Origin: Epiperipatus broadwayi | Lineage: Eukaryota; Onychophora; Udeonychophora; Euonychophora; Peripatidae | Assembly (NCBI GenBank): GCA_028023455.1 | Contig: JAQFVV010000042.1 | Location: 6,719,922-6,783,921 of the forward strand | Direction: 5' to 3' | DNA: 64,000 nucleotides | The notes under the pieces: model-generated | The model's database searches: none | What the model was told of the DNA's origin: nothing | The model's input: only the letters and a program-made list of their open reading frames with translations | Program-made: the position numbers and the translations under genes | Shown here: positions 24,170-36,449 of the stretch, one piece after another | Layout: each line of letters begins with the position of its first letter | How positions within the stretch are numbered: the first letter of the stretch is position 1

Positions 24170-25105
24170 ATCATTTCCATTTTTCTTTTGTTTGTTAACT
24201 AAATTTTATTAAATTTAAAGTTGGGTGTAGATGGCTGCATAAATTCGTTAAATTTGTTAGTTTAAAGGGGTTTTATTTCAGACTATTTGTTTCGTAGTTG
24301 AGTCGATGCTGGTGGAGGGATATATGGGTGTTTATATCAATGTAATGTGAAGTGCGTTAGCATACAGGGCAACATGCGCAAACGAATGCATGACCCAAAG
24401 GTGTAGTCATTGTGTTGCAATGGATGCAGAGTATTCCCTGAGACATTGATCTCCTTTCGTTCTAGGGATAGGGACTATAAGTCTGCAAAGACCGCTTTCC
24501 CTCTATACGTAACATTTCTTTTGAATGTTTTATATATATATGATTCCTTCGCCAGACAGATGTACATTCCTGTACTGGATGAGGATCATTTCTTTTAAAT
24601 AATATCATGCTGCCGATGCACATTTTTGTCGGCGTAGTTTTATGCTAACATCTTTATATTGCATTGGCTGCGTCTGTATATCAGGAAGTGAGCGTTGGTT
24701 TAGCTACGAACTTTTAGCCTGAGGTTGGATGTTTTAAAAAGTTTTAATTGCGTAATCTATGTAACTTATCTATGCTCAACATTCTAAAATAAAAATATTA
24801 TATAAACTATCCATCTATGTGGATTTTAACTAAAGTATAAAATAATAAAAACAAATTAAAGTAAGATTAATTTATTCCTCAAATTTAAATTTATAAATGT
24901 GCGACAATAAATGTTTTTGTGTGTTATTATTGGCAGTGGCTTAATTTATTTAATTTTTTGTTTATATTACAATATTTTAAGAATTTAAACTTTAAATCTC
25001 AGCTACTCCTTGAGCTAGTGTCTAGGACTAACAGTTTATAAAAGTTGGATCCTTACCAAGATGTATCTGCCTACATTATAAATTTTCTAGACCTAGTGAT
25101 GCCCT
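24170..25105 (+). mobile_element. LTR-like segment (family 4), partial
   Basis: It resembles 50740-51965 in the same orientation. Shared landmarks are GG(G/C)TG(T/A)A..ATGGCT near 24224, AGCCTGAGGTT near 24716, AATAAATGTTT near 24908, ATTGGCAGTGGCTTA near 24928, and TATCTGCCTAC near 25064. It lacks a clear terminus on either side. Confidence 0.65.
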
Positions 25106-26955
25106 GTACAGAAAATAGGGTAACCCCGACCGTTAAAAATGATTAGGCAAGGGTTTAAATTATAATTAGCGAGAGTAACTAAGTACAGGCTTTAAAACTT
25201 TATCTGTCATTTAAATAGCAAACAGTATTATAGGAAGAAGTGATATAAAATCAAGCAAATTTTCTTAAAATAATTGACTGGCAAATAACATTTATGTCTC
25301 CAACAATTCAATAGGAGAAAACTATGAGTGATAGAGTTAAGCTACTCACTGGGTTGGATACCAACTTGGCATATTAAAATAGATCAAATAACAAACTTTT
25401 AGAGAAATAAATTTCCAATCTAAATTGCCGCAGCAAAATTAAAACGTAATTAATACAGCTTTAAATTAGATTATATGGACATTAGTGAATATTTACAGAA
25501 TAGCTTTGAAGACACAAGGACAGAAAGCTTACAATATAGTGTTAAATCGAAATGTTAAACTAATAAAAGTTCAATGGTTGGCAGCAATGCAGACATTTAT
25601 CTTGGCATATTGTTAATGTGAAGCTGGTGTCAGTGGATCATGATCATGTATTGGTTTTGCTGGAAACAGGCATCAGTTAATAATTAAAGTCCAAATTCAG
25701 GCAAACATTCTCCTTGAATGGTTCACTCAATTGGGACCAGTTGTTTCGGGATTCAGCATCACGAATAGGAAGATGAGAGTCAAAGGGATATGGGGAAGCA
25801 AATAGTCATTTCCTTTACCCAACATAATTTTTATTTGACAAATTAAACTCGTGTGGACTATGTTAGCACTCTAACATAAAAATCAAAGAAAAAAATTGAA
25901 CTGATAGTCAAAATTTCAGCTATTTATACATAATGATCCTTTGTTTCCCTTACATTTTTGTTTAGATGTTAAATCTAATTAAATTCTTGCTAGCCATTGT
26001 TTCAAACTCAGTATCTTGATCATATCTTAAATTGATATTTGCATATATGGTAATGAAAAGCTGATCACTTAGACAAGTGAAATTTGAATAAAAACTAGTC
26101 TTTTGTCTTTATAAAATTTTATACATTCTTTTGAAGTATATTTCCATATATGGTAATGGAAAAATGATCAATTAGCCAAGTAGAAATTAATTAAATAAAT
26201 TTTGTTCCTTTCGAATTTTATACATTTTTTAAAAATAAGACAACGATTTCCAAAACCACCAGATTTAATGATTACGTTGTGACTCGCAAATATCTATTCC
26301 GTCTTATAAATTATTAGTAAAATTATTTAAAATATACCTCAGCTTATTGATTTTTCGTATGCACATAAACGTATATGAGTAGAATGGGTAGACGAAACTA
26401 AATATTCTTAATAATTTATCCAAATAAATGTCTATTTAATTTATCACAAATATTTAACTTTTGGTATAGATCCATTTACAGTCATGTACTCATACATCTA
26501 TATATGCTACCACCTATTGTTCGAGACAGGTATCCATTACCTATATAAGTTAGGATTCAAACTCGTGGTAGTACTTATATAATTGGCACTAGGTCAAGCA
26601 CAAATATTTTTACTTTTTAAAAATGATATATGTGTATGTATGTAATGTAAATATTAAAAATATGTAAGTAATAATTATGTATATATGTATGTTTATATAT
26701 AAAAAAAATTCAGTTATACGTTAGTTTTGAAGAAGACTGCAAGAATCAAAACTTTTAAAATAATTGAATAAAGCATTATGAATAATGCATAGAAAGAGTA
26801 AAATTGTCAGAAAGGTTTTTAAACATATATTACAGTAAAAATTAAAAAACTGGCCCTAATGTTATAACTTTCAAATATTTATTTATGTGAATCCTTTATC
26901 AAAAATTAAAATATGCCTAAAATTGTATAATATTCATTTTAAAAATATGACTTAC
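25106..26955. other. YARS2 intron, nothing confident
   Basis: No coding similarity was seen. Near 26590-26650 a phrase (TTACTTTTTAAAAATGATAT) echoes the 20.8 kb duplication. At 26727-26755 TTGAAGAAGACTGCAAGAATC looks like a decayed copy of the 20.3 kb hammerhead-like motif. Confidence 0.45.
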
Positions 26956-27065
26956 TTCGTAAAACTGTTTTGGAGACGTTCTCTGAGGATTTAACCAGAT
27001 TGCATTGCCCAAACTCTTTCCCAACTTTTCTCCAGAACTTGTAGTAATTAAAGGAACAGTGAATC
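26956..27065 (-). CDS. YARS2: YARS2 exon with the KMSKS-type loop
   Basis: This 110 nt exon encodes [20 protein letters not shown] followed by [23 protein letters not shown] is the class I KMSKS loop that stabilises the adenylate transition state, in the KLGKS form shared with animal mitochondrial enzymes. TSPKQFYE opens the helical connection to the anticodon-binding region. The acceptor is TTTTTTAG and the donor GAA followed by GTAAGT. It ends in phase 0. Confidence 0.96.
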
Positions 27066-27255
27066 CTAAAAAATTTAACAGAATTCATGTAAACTACATT
27101 ATGTTCCAAAAATACACACACACAAAATTAAACTGAATGGACAGAATAAAATTTTGTTGTTTTTGTGTCTGTGCATTTATATTTTTAAATCTTGAGTGTA
27201 AAAAAGAAAATTTTTAATAAAACATAATTAAAATTTAAAGAATATAGATAACTAC

Positions 27256-27334
27256 CATAAGCAGTTTGATCATAAACTCGATTAATCAGTTCGTGTCCTG
27301 CAAGTATATTTCCCAACTGGTCATTACCACCAAA
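27256..27334 (-). CDS. YARS2: YARS2 exon, GGNDQLGN loop
   Basis: This 79 nt exon encodes FGGNDQLGNILAGHELINRV followed by YDQTAY and one base. GG(S/N)DQ(W/L)GN is a TyrRS hallmark that closes over tyrosine. The acceptor follows TTTTCAG. The donor is GTAGTT, slightly off consensus. The split glycine codon is completed by the next exon 190 bp away. Confidence 0.96.
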
Positions 27335-27525
27335 CTGAAAATAAAAATAATAAAGATTTGAATAACATAACAAAAAATATAAGTATAAATTAATTAGAAC
27401 CAATAAACAAGCATTATAAAACTGAAAATAAAACTGTATATTACATGTTGTAAATACATTTATTTTTTTTACAATTGAAAAAAATAAAATTTCTATGATT
27501 TAATAAATAAACTATATTAATTAAC

Positions 27526-27640
27526 CTGAACAATACAGTCATCTTCCTTGAAAAGATGGAGCCAATCATAGGCTTGAAACACCTGATAAAGAAACTCTGA
27601 CAATTTCATTTCCGTACTTCCTTTTAATCTGGCTTTAACA
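27526..27640 (-). CDS. YARS2: YARS2 exon, tyrosine-contact helix
   Basis: This 115 nt exon encodes VKARLKGSTEMKLSEFLYQV followed by FQAYDWLHLFKEDDCIVQ. The stretch YQVFQAYDW carries the Tyr, Gln and Asp positions that hold the tyrosine substrate in TyrRS enzymes. The acceptor is TTTTCAG and the donor CAG followed by GTTAAT. It sits 191 bp from the next exon, so this part of the gene is compact. Confidence 0.96.
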
Positions 27641-28406
27641 CTGAAAATAAATAAAGCAGTATTTAGCTTAATAAGTAATTTGAATTAAATTCTTCAGGAT
27701 GTGTATTACTTTCTCCACTTGGAAGTAGAGTAACTAGAAAATATTGCATAATATTATGAACAAATAAGCACACTTGACCACTGCCAGTGCTAGATTGCCA
27801 TCCTTTTAACTTAATATATTCTAGGATTTCAACTTTAGAGCCCATCATAAACTTTAATAAGTTATGTCAATAAGATAAATAACTCTTGTATAAAACAACA
27901 ACAAAAAAATACATGAATTCATTGTAACAAGTATTTTCTTTTATTGTATCTTTAAATTAATGTATACTTCTTCCAATCTTTCTTTAACCACAATACAAAA
28001 CTTTAGTGCATTTTAATAATAAATAATATGTTAATATCAAATAAATATACATATAAAGATCAAATAATAATATGAACTATTAACCTCAAGATCAAAATGC
28101 TAGCTAAATTAATGTGATGCTTTCTAGTAGCAAAAAAAATCTGCTTGCAGATTCAAAAATAAATCCATTTATATCTGATTTCCAAAATCTTATATGGAAA
28201 GCAGATTAAAGATAGATACTTTTAACAGAGTTAATATCAAATCAGAAGAAATGACGACGTGGTCGCATTTAAATTATCTTATAATTTAATTCACAAAGAA
28301 GAGTTTCTAATCATTTTAATAATCTTGTAAACAAATATATATGATACTTGGTTATCAAAATACAGAAAAGACAGAATGATTAAATTAGTAATAGGGTTTG
28401 TTTTAC

Positions 28407-28511
28407 CTTTCCCTTGATAGCATAGTGCTTACACGAAAATTCCGACTTATTTCTAGAAGTAGTGCTCCTGGTTTTACGTGATACCACTCAGAATTTTTAA
28501 TAATTGTCAAT
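28407..28511 (-). CDS. YARS2: YARS2 exon, NSEWY segment
   Basis: This 105 nt exon reads LTIIKNSEWYHVKPGALLLE through ISRNFRVSTMLSRE. NSEWY and the following helix match the segment VLDNSAWY...FRMGTLLSR of human YARS2, which leads to the tyrosine pocket. The acceptor follows a T-rich tract (TTAATAG) and the donor is AG followed by GTAAAA. Both end codons are split, and both rejoin correctly with neighbouring exons. Confidence 0.94.
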
Positions 28512-28513
28512 CT

Positions 28514-29565
28514 ATTAAAAAAAAAAAGCAATTATTATTTTTTTTATAGTTTCAAAATTTTAAATTTTTACAAAAATTATTATGTTATTCATAGAAATAA
28601 AAGGTGACCAACATTCTATAGAATGTATACCATACAACTTCATGTTACTCTTCAAATGTTATATAACATACAGTATGCTATAAATAAATATATATATATA
28701 TTTTATATAATATACTTTAGAAATTTCTTTTTTATAATACATTATATAATATTTAAACTTAAATATCATTTACTTTAGAAATACTTCTGAGTCTATTTTG
28801 TTTTTATCAGACTTTTAATAATTGAAATTAAGCAGAACATTTTTCAAATTTGAATCACTCAGGTGGTACCTAGTATTTTTTCTTTTTTTAGCAATTTCAT
28901 TGATAAAAATAAAACAGTGCAAGGATGAAAACCAAGAAACAATTATAAATTAAAAATAATTATGGAAATGTTCTGATTAATACTCAAAATTAAGCAAGGA
29001 TGAAAAGTTTATTTACATAATGAAAGCAAAACATTTTGATCACAGTATTATTGTACAAGATTTTTATTTTTATAATCAAGTATTAAATACATTAAAATTA
29101 ATGCATAAATGTACCAAATTTGATGCATGCATCATGAGGTTTGCCATTCTCTTTTTTTTTTAAAGAAAAAATAAAATAAAGGATAAGGGTAACAAAAAAA
29201 AAATAAGTGTAATATTTGAAGGATATAAAATGATAGCATGAGAATACAATAATATATATATATATAAGGGAAAAATAAAAAATAATTAAAAAATAAATAT
29301 ATATATATATAAATAATGTATAGGAAAATTTTAAAGAGTTTTAATAAAAGAGAAGGGAAAAGATTAAAATGTTTAAGGGATTTATTTTATTTGTATTCAT
29401 GTATTCAAAAGGATATATTAAGTATATGTTTGTGTATTTTTATGAATATATATATATATATGTATGGGTTTTATATAATTTATATATTTTTTATGTAATT
29501 TGTATATTTTATATAATTTGTATATTTTGTATAATTTATATATTATGTATATATATTTTATAGTT
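28514..29565. other. YARS2 intron with AT microsatellites
   Basis: TA-repeat runs lie at 28689-28701, 29252-29267, 29299-29311 and 29449-29462. No gene was recognised. Confidence 0.5.
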
Positions 29566-29596
29566 CTGAAGAAGATTGCAGGGGCAATCGAAACTG
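29566..29596 (+). ncRNA. Hammerhead-like stem-loop, isolated copy
   Basis: CUGAAGA, then A, GAUUG pairing with CAAUC across CAGGGG, then GAAAC. It is a relative of the 20.3 kb motif with a changed but still paired stem II. The flanks show no stem I or III pairing that I can support. Confidence 0.4.
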
Positions 29597-29699
29597 TTGA
29601 AGTTGAAGGGTGTTATGTAAGCATTGTACAAAAAATATTTTTTTATAAAAACGGATTAATTAATTAAGGCAATGCAAAAAAAGAAAAAAATAAGATTAA

Positions 29700-29815
29700 A
29701 TATATACATATTAATAATTATATATAAAAAGCCTTTTTTTAGGCATATAGTTTTGTGCCCTTTTCAAATATGCTGAAAAAAGCTTTTTATGTATAATTAT
29801 TATTAATATATATAT
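29700..29815. repeat. Fold-back repeat related to 11500-11695
   Basis: Arms read TTAATAATTATATATAAAAA-GC and its reverse complement near 29785-29812. They enclose CATATAGTTTTGTGCCC and its imperfect complement. Confidence 0.6.
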
Positions 29816-30589
29816 ATATTTATATAGCTGTAGTACATGATATTTTTATGATTTAATATAATTTATATGAAAAAAATACCATAATGGACTTGATAAATGA
29901 TGTCTATTCTGGTTAATCAAATATATATAAATTAAACATTGGACAATTAAAGGATTAATGCTAATTTAATATATAAAAAAAAAAAAATGTACAATACATA
30001 TAAAACATATACATAATGAAGTGGTGCATATATGCTCACATATAAGCTTCCTTATTTCCTTTAATTCCCACTATCTTACCCTTAAATTCTAATTTTTTCT
30101 AGAACTCACACACATAAATAATTGGTGTGCACAATTGTATAATATATTAAAGTAGAAAAAAATTCAAAGTAAACCTAGGGATGGGAAAGTAAATTTAAAG
30201 TTAAATAAATAATTATTTAGAGTTAATGTAAGAAAACAATACAAAAAGGTTTGCTAATGGAAATAACCCATTAAATAAGAGTTGGTGCCTTATTTAAGAT
30301 CAGTATTAAAAATCAGCAAAATAGTTACAGTTTGACATCTTTATGACGAGAATGTGTCTAAAAAGTGTTAAAGGTAAAAATAAAAACAAAAAAACAGGAA
30401 ACGGAAGCAGGAAATAATTAGAAGTTGAAACAATTACAGAAAAAAATAATGGAAAAGCAATTAGTTAAATGGAAAAATATGCAAGTCCATTAAATCAGCT
30501 TGTGATAGTTAAAAGCTCCTTAAGGCACTTCAAAATAATATATAAACCCTTAAAAATGTATGGTTCTTCTTCTTCAGTTTATTAAAAAG

Positions 30590-30900
30590 ATTTTATTAAC
30601 TGAAGTGCGTAGTAAAGTTTCTTACTAGAATAGGCGAGTAATTCAACATCGGCTTCTCCTGTGTCATAGGGGAAGAATGGCATCCCGATATGAGATCCAG
30701 TGTGATTGCAGAGATGTCTAGTGTTCTAGTTCTCCAAATGCTGATCCAGAAATACCTAGTTACCTGCCATACCAATAACTCATTGCCATGATGGGGGAAA
30801 ATGATATACAAGACCGTCAATATACAGCGTCCATCAAAAATAGACTTTCTCTGAATTCAAGTGCTTGATCAACTTCATGAAGCTGCCGGTAAAATCGTAC
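30590..30900. other. GC-richer unidentified repeat-like block
   Basis: Base composition rises clearly over the flanks. The minus strand is open for 74 codons (to 30596) with a WRTRTLDISAITLDLISGCH stretch, but I recognise no family. It may be an old transposon fragment. Confidence 0.35.
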
Positions 30901-30945
30901 AAATTATTAATATTCCAAATATAAAAGCATGATTAATCATTTATT

Positions 30946-31135
30946 AACCGTAACTTGAATATATATATATATATGTATGCACAAGCCTTTAATTTTAATA
31001 TTTTAAAAGATTTCATTTTTATTATTAATAATGTAAAGTTTACTTAACCGTAACTTAAATATTGTATGCACAAGCCTTTAATTTTAATATTTTAAAAGAT
31101 TTCATTTTTATTAATAATGTAAAGTTTACTGGTCT
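30946..31135 (+). repeat. Tandem duplication of about 90-100 bp
   Basis: The phrase TTAACCGTAACTT...GTATGCACAAGCCTTTAATT...AATGTAAAGTTTACT is present twice in tandem. The first copy is longer through a TA-repeat expansion and an extra TAT. Confidence 0.85.
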
Positions 31136-31330
31136 AAAGTGTTTAACTTTCTTTTTTTTTTTTTTATCTAATCTTATTTACTTGTAAAAATTGGATATGG
31201 AGGAATTAATTTTATAAAATGTAAACCCCACCTTGTTCTCTTTTCATGGTGTCCCAAAGAACTCCAGGGAGCGAGAATACATCAAGACTGGAAAAATATA
31301 CACATAAAAGTTAAAAGTTACTTTCTTATG

Positions 31331-31346
31331 CAGCCCCCCCCCCCCC
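31331..31346 (+). repeat. Poly-C run
   Basis: A run of about 13-14 C residues in an otherwise AT-rich intron (G-rich in the YARS2 sense). Its length should be treated as uncertain because such runs are error-prone in sequencing. Confidence 0.8.
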
Positions 31347-32559
31347 AATCATCTTAAATAATGTTGTTTTTCTTGACGATTGCCAAGAAAATCCAGTGAA
31401 GGATAACGAGTGATATTATTTGTTTTTACAAATATATATTTGCTTAGGAAGGGCCCATATTAAAATTGTAGTAAATAAATATGTAAAATTGATTTTTTTT
31501 CTTAACTTATATTTATCCATGGGTAAACAATTTATTACTTAAATTATTTCATAAATAGTAAATCCATGTTCTCAACATATATCTGTATGTAAGATTGCTC
31601 TCTATATATAAAAACTAAGAGCGAACCGCAAGTTTTATATTTTATTAATCAAATATGATAGAGAATGGATTAAATATCAATTATTATGGGTTAGTAATAT
31701 TCCCCTTTATTATAATATATTAGCTAGATTAATAAAGCTATAATTAAGTTGTAAATGCGCTAGAGTTTTTATAAATCTATATTTGTGTTACATAGGGATA
31801 TGAGCTATCCTATTTTGTAAATATTTCACTACTTTAAATTTTAACATAGGTATGAATTAGTTTAAGATTATTATCATTATACCCATTATTGCATTACTGC
31901 ATAAGATGTGTGTTATCAAGGGCTGTCTTCAATGTCCTCCGTTCCTATATGACATGATTCACTATTTACTTATATACGCAGAACGTCCAGTACCTGCTAC
32001 ATTCGGTATATGTGCCGGGTGGGCTCTTTTCAAATAATTCAAAATATAAAAGTTATCATCAGGCTAGGCAGAGCTGAAAAACAGAAGATCCCAGCCACCA
32101 AATCCTAGTGTATATCACAAATATATCTTCCACTTCATTCATGAATCATGCCTCCATATCGCAAAGTCAATCCAGCTTCTTATGATAGCCAATGAGCTGC
32201 ACATAATAAATGCAATCCCGTGATTCTTAGACTGCCTCCTATTATGTTTATGCCTATGCATATACATAGCCCCATGTCATATCTTGTTTAGCTCGGATAT
32301 ATAAGCCTCTAATAATAATAAGAAAGAAAAAAAATATAATTAATAATAACCCATAATTTATTGATCAATATTATTTTATTACCCCATGGATAAAATGATG
32401 ACACACCTTTTTTTTTTGTTATTTATGCCTATCACTGTTGTTCTTGATTATAAGGTCCAGTAAACTGCCCCTAATTCCACTCTGTACATATTAAAGCCAT
32501 CTGTTAATTAATATTGTTATTAATAAATGTTATTTCATATAAATTATCCATTGTTGTCA

Positions 32560-32812
32560 TCATTGCTGATTGGAATTGCATAGTTAGAATTAAGAATTAG
32601 TTAAGTTAGCGTCTATGCATATCCCTGAGCTATTCAGGGCTATATAAAAATGGGAAGCTATACTAACATCAAGGGTGTTAATCAAGTAGTAGAGACTAGG
32701 GAGCTTAGGCAAGAGCTTAAACTAGGATTGTAGGGGTAACAATACCACTACACACGTGTGTCTGTTTGGTCTCTCGATCTTGTTAGCAAATTATATATGT
32801 TTGACCATTACA
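32560..32812 (+). mobile_element. LTR-like 3' segment with TATA box
   Basis: A TATA-like GGGCTATATAAAAATGGG near 32637 is followed by a short GC-richer leader and an end ATTACA at 32812 before ATATAT, the same kind of border as the solo LTRs at 46698 and 49846. The 5' end was not located. Confidence 0.4.
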
Positions 32813-34079
32813 ATATATGTATGCATGCTTTAAATGTATATGTTCAATCTAAATCAAGCAAAAGTAACTTTTTTTGAGCAATGAACCTCATGAGATATTG
32901 GTCATCATAAATTGGGGACACCCTACTTAACATAAAAATTTTACAAACATTACATTCAGCACAAAATATATCAAAATAAAATTATTTTTAAAGAAAATTT
33001 ATATAAGTCTTATATAATAAATTATTTATGAATTTTAGATATGAAGGGCTGAAGGTTGTCTCTGTCTGACCTAAAGAAGTATTTTTTTTTTTAAATAACA
33101 GATTTCTGGAATAATAATATTTTCTAAATAATAAAAATATGAATGAATAATGTTTTTAAATAACATCACATAAAATACATGAATTAAAATGTCATGCTAT
33201 CATGAGTTATGGAAATTCAATTTACTAATAATTATAAACTTAGAAGCGATTAACTCTTAGACCTTAATAAAAATATCTATCTCAGGTCTGTAACATAACT
33301 GTGCAAAAATCAAAAGTCAACTCAAAGTGAAAATCAACAAAAAAAGATATGCTGCTGCTTTTCATAGCTATCAAAAGAATGGATCAGCCATTATGTGATT
33401 ATTTTTGTAAGCATTTGATCTAGTCATGTATTAAGGGTAATATGTAAATATCTTACTTGCAAAAGTTCTGCTATTAATTAACTTCTAAATTAAATACAAT
33501 TTTTTAAGTTAACAAAGAGATCAACTTTTCATTGGTTCTCAATAGATAGCAAATATCTATTACGATGCAATACCTTCACATGGCATGAGTCCAGCAAATA
33601 ACTTTATACTTTTTTCTGCCGCTTTTTCCAGAATTAATTTTTGAAGGCTTTGATGCACCAAAAGTTATTCCAGAAATGTAAAATTTCCCAAAAGGTTCAA
33701 AAATCTATTATTTTGATTTGACATCAATGATCTCGAGAATCAAGTGAATAGATGAAATACTAACAGATATGATTGTCAATGAGTGGAAAATTTTCCTGTT
33801 GAATTCAAACTGGGAATTTCTATCAACTGATACCATAAGTGTAATACACAGTATATGTGTTATGTATGTGTATAATTAAAAACCAAATACACATACATAC
33901 AAAATAATAGTAGTAAATATTGTAAATGGGGATTTAACATTTAAACGTATGTATGTGTATAAATTCTCGCATATACATACGTAAATTATATATATGTAAA
34001 GATAAAAATACTTTGTTAATTTAAAATAATATTATACGTTAATAGCTGTGTTATTTTTTAAAACAGCAAGAAAACAAAT

Positions 34080-34195
34080 CCTTTTAGATAGGTAGGTTAA
34101 TTAATGAAGAAACTTTGCAGATAAACAAGATGATTAATTAAAAAGCAAATTAACGAAGGAACTTTGCAGATAAACAAGATGATTAATTAAAAAGC
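34080..34195 (+). repeat. Short tandem duplication (about 50 bp)
   Basis: The phrase ACTTTGCAGATAAACAAGAT followed by GATTAATTAAAAAGCAA occurs twice (about 34110-34150 and 34160-34197) with minor differences. Confidence 0.8.
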
Positions 34196-34219
34196 AATCA
34201 GGCTGAGTGATTAATCAAA

Positions 34220-34720
34220 ATAAAACTTACACCAAAAAGTAAACTGGGAAGGATTGATCCGACCAGGCCAGACAAGATTTGACCAATCAAATCCAGAAAA
34301 TCAAGACTGAAAAAAATGGGTGGAAGTGTAAAGCAGAGGACACTTTAAACTGGGAGCTCTATCGATGCAGATGAACTGGGAAAGGAGCTGAAGGTCGCTT
34401 ATTTAGTACGGTAGCCCCAGAGCGGACAGCTGGCCTCTGAACGTCGAAGAGTCAGCATAGGGACTATAAAGTAGGTTGCATAGATCTTCATTATTATTTT
34501 GGTATACCTTCGGGTTTGTTAATATAAATATATTATGATTGTTTAAATGTATTAGTGTAAATATGTATATATTAGTGTATTGTAATTAAATCTGTCTTTC
34601 TTATTCTAGAGGCGTTAGTCTTTGCAATTATAATTATTGTATACATATGTAGGCAGGGCAAGGTTAACTTACTGCATAAATTGTTCGCCAGTGAGTATTA
34701 TAACTGGAGGACATAACAAT
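34220..34720 (+). mobile_element. Possible LTR-like segment
   Basis: A GC-richer stretch (34230-34480) with AGGGACTATAAAG, then an AT-rich tract and an end ATAACA before ATATGG. It resembles the style of the other LTRs in the window, but no start or target duplication could be fixed. Confidence 0.3.
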
Positions 34721-36449
34721 ATGGTAGTCATATTAATCATTTAAAGACCTCAAAAATAATTAATACAAATTATGTGGATGAAACATGGTAAGACTGATTG
34801 TTAGGCTGCAAACAGAATTCCTTTTCTTGTAGTGGCAGATATACCAAAATCAAAGCAAGATTTCTTTTTAACAAAATGTATTTTAGAAGAATTTATGTTC
34901 AACATTTTAGAAGTTGAAGTTTCAAATAAAAATTTGCATGTGGGTCTCTGATTCATTAACCAATATGACATATTCCAAGATTGTAAAAGAGGCAACTAGC
35001 TCTTAAGATGCATTTTTGGCTAAATCTCATGATGGCTTTTTTCATTTGTTTGAAATGTGAGAATGCATAATAATGGTTTTATATTATATCTAAAATATTA
35101 TATATGTGCAGAATAAAAAAAAAAAAGATTGAATTAAAATTAATAATACAGCATTAATGTTTACCAATAAGATAATATGTGTGTTTTAAGGAAATCTGTA
35201 TCTGGCTAAAAATAATTTAACAATGTTTAGTCTAATAATTGATTCTAAATAATATATTTATTTAAAGATGATGATTTTTGAGAGCTAGGAAGAACAGTAG
35301 CATCTGCAAATTGAGTTTTATCATATTAAGTTGGGCAATAATAATAATAAAAAGTACAGGATTTTAAAGTTTTCTGTTGTTAAAAATATCCAAATAAGAG
35401 ATGAATCTTAATTTTATATTCAGTATTAAGATATTAAACTCCACCAGTTAGGTTCACTAAAATTACCATCTTATGATTTTGGATCTTAATTTTTAAAAAT
35501 ATTTTTTTTCCTACATATATATTATTCTAAGTTTGATTTTACATCATCATCATTATCACTGTCAACCATTATCAATCCACTATAGGATGAAGGGCTCTCC
35601 AACTCCACTTCAGTCTTTTAATTTTTTCAATGAGGTCAGTAACACCTGTTTGTTTTCTTATCCATAAATTGCGTTTTCAATCTCTTCTTGTTACTCCTAA
35701 CATGCATCTCTTCGTACTTCTTTGAGTGGTCTGAAGTCTCTGTATTGCTCTTCTACTAAGTGTCCAAGTCTCAAATCCATAAGTAAGAATTGGTAAAACA
35801 CATTTATTAAAAATCTTCCTTTTCAAACACATAGGCATATTTCCTTTTAATATCAAGTTATGTTTCCATTTGTAGTAATAATCTGACCAAGGTATTTGTA
35901 GTTGTTAACTTCTAACCCATCATAATCAATCTTTATTTTCATCTTTTAAGAAGATTCATTGAACATTACTTTAGTCTTTTTAACATTTATCTTTAGTCCT
36001 ACTTTCATCTGATAACTCTTGCAATATTTCCTGAAGCTTTAAAGCATTATTCGCAAAAACAATTACATCATCTGCAAAATCTAAATGGCTTAAATAATCT
36101 CCATTTACTTTTACTCCTTTAGCCTCCCATTTTAATCCACAAAATACTTCTTGCAACATTGCTGTAAAAAGTTTTGGAGATATGGAATCATCCTGTCTTA
36201 CACCTTTCTCAATGTTGACTTTCCTAGTATCATTATGTAATCTAATTGTTGTTGTTGCATTTTTATAAATATTCTTCCGAATATGACAATATCCTGGATC
36301 TATACTTTGATGATCCAATGCTTTAATCACTGAAGAAATGTTTATAGAATCAAATACCTTTTCATAATCTACAAATCTAAAGCATAATGGCAACTCATAT
36401 TCATTGCTCCTTTCTATAACTTCTCTCAATAATTGGATATGATCTATTG

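Noticed and set aside
24410-24598. Protein-coding gene in the plus-strand frame of 62 codons
   Set aside because: It lies in the LTR-like segment, and its composition and lack of any family match suggest chance.
26525-26600. tRNA gene or SINE from a GATTCAAACTC box B-like word
   Set aside because: No box A at proper spacing and no cloverleaf could be drawn.
29316-29563. Overlapping small open frames in TA-rich DNA
   Set aside because: Residues are almost only Y, I, F and M from TA microsatellites; no similarity or splice signals.
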